This document shows, one piece after another, positions 40,665 through 40,734 of a DNA stretch of 40,734 bases. Below the pieces are notes generated by a model. That model did no database searches. It worked only from the letters and a program-made list of their open reading frames with translations, and had not been told where the DNA came from. The DNA comes from Chloroflexota bacterium. GTDB lineage: Bacteria > Chloroflexota > Dehalococcoidia > GIF9 > UBA5629. Where the stretch lies: NCBI GenBank assembly GCA_016865855.1, contig VGNX01000012.1, positions 1 through 40,734 on the forward strand. The letters run 5' to 3'. Numbering within the stretch: position 1 is the stretch's first letter; each line of letters begins with the position of its first letter. Both the position numbers and the translations under genes were made by a program.

Positions 40665-40734
40665 TTAGATTTGCATTTCTTTAATCAGTTTCTCTACCCG
40701 GGTCTTGATTTGGTCTCGAATTTTCCTGATTTTC
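40665..40734 (-). CDS. C-terminal end of a probable ArsC-type arsenate reductase (runs off the window)
   Basis: The last 22 codons (KIRKIRDQIKTRVEKLI, then KEMQI and TAA) are visible. Low-molecular-weight-phosphatase-type ArsC proteins typically end with an R.VRD.I..RV..LL pattern like this. The location, beside the mtrA-like relic and upstream of the arsenic genes, supports the idea. The catalytic part is outside the window, so the call is tentative. Confidence 0.4.
   Translation of the reverse strand, partial: KIRKIRDQIKTRVEKLIKEMQI

Noticed and set aside
1-40734. CRISPR array, rRNA or tRNA genes
   Set aside because: I saw no regularly spaced direct repeats, and no cloverleaf-like or rRNA-like segments in the gaps. 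The many repeats are palindromic and irregularly spaced.

Overview
The window looks like a chromosomal stretch from an anaerobic, free-living bacterium. A Dehalococcoidia-like member of the Chloroflexota is my best guess. This rests on recalled family content (NDP-forming acyl-CoA synthetase, 4-hydroxybutyryl-CoA dehydratase/HpaB-type enzymes, MaoC pairs, DUF169, DUF362, DUF763, a PiT/DUF47/PhoU set) and on the dense small palindromic repeats between genes. No rRNA, tRNA or marker gene is present, so the taxonomy is inference. Genes are compact, on both strands, and usually preceded by good Shine-Dalgarno (SD) sequences.

Layout. 0-5 kb: a piece that resembles a restriction/modification specificity domain, an acyl-CoA synthetase, a DUF5752 protein, a winged-helix regulator interrupted by an amber codon, and a Sir2 deacylase. 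4.9-8.5 kb: a 4-hydroxybutyryl-CoA dehydratase-like enzyme with all four Fe-S ligands, a small membrane protein and a lipoprotein phosphoesterase. 8.8-11.2 kb: a phosphate module (DUF47, PiT permease, PhoU). 11.4-21.9 kb: metabolic and housekeeping genes, namely DUF169, MBL hydrolase, rhomboid protease, VLRF1-type peptidyl-tRNA hydrolase, two MaoC hydratases, DUF1893, ECF S component, DUF362, PEBP lipoprotein, DegV, and a second HpaB-family enzyme lacking the Fe-S cysteines. 22-28.6 kb: a repeat-rich gap, two MFS transporters, an RNase H-like exonuclease, gamma carbonic anhydrase and DUF763. 28.8-31.4 kb: two orphan proteins and a HigBA-like toxin-antitoxin pair.

31.6-40.7 kb is a minus-strand arsenic locus. 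In transcription order it contains the tail of a probable ArsC-type reductase, a block of four exported surface proteins, a universal stress protein, a truncated Fe-S protein, an MtrA-like corrinoid domain fused to an Fe-S domain, the Acr3 arsenite pump, ArsR with its own near-consensus promoter, a CARDB lipoprotein and ArsM. A short relic of a second mtrA-like gene lies beside the ArsC tail. This suggests the surface block was inserted into, or recombined within, an older arsC-mtrA-acr3 operon. One surface protein has an in-frame UGA exactly where its paralogue has cysteine.

Three families of short inverted repeats fill the intergenic DNA. The most distinctive is an element of exactly 54 bp made of two hairpins bounded by TGTAG...CTACA, with four intact copies and several broken ones.
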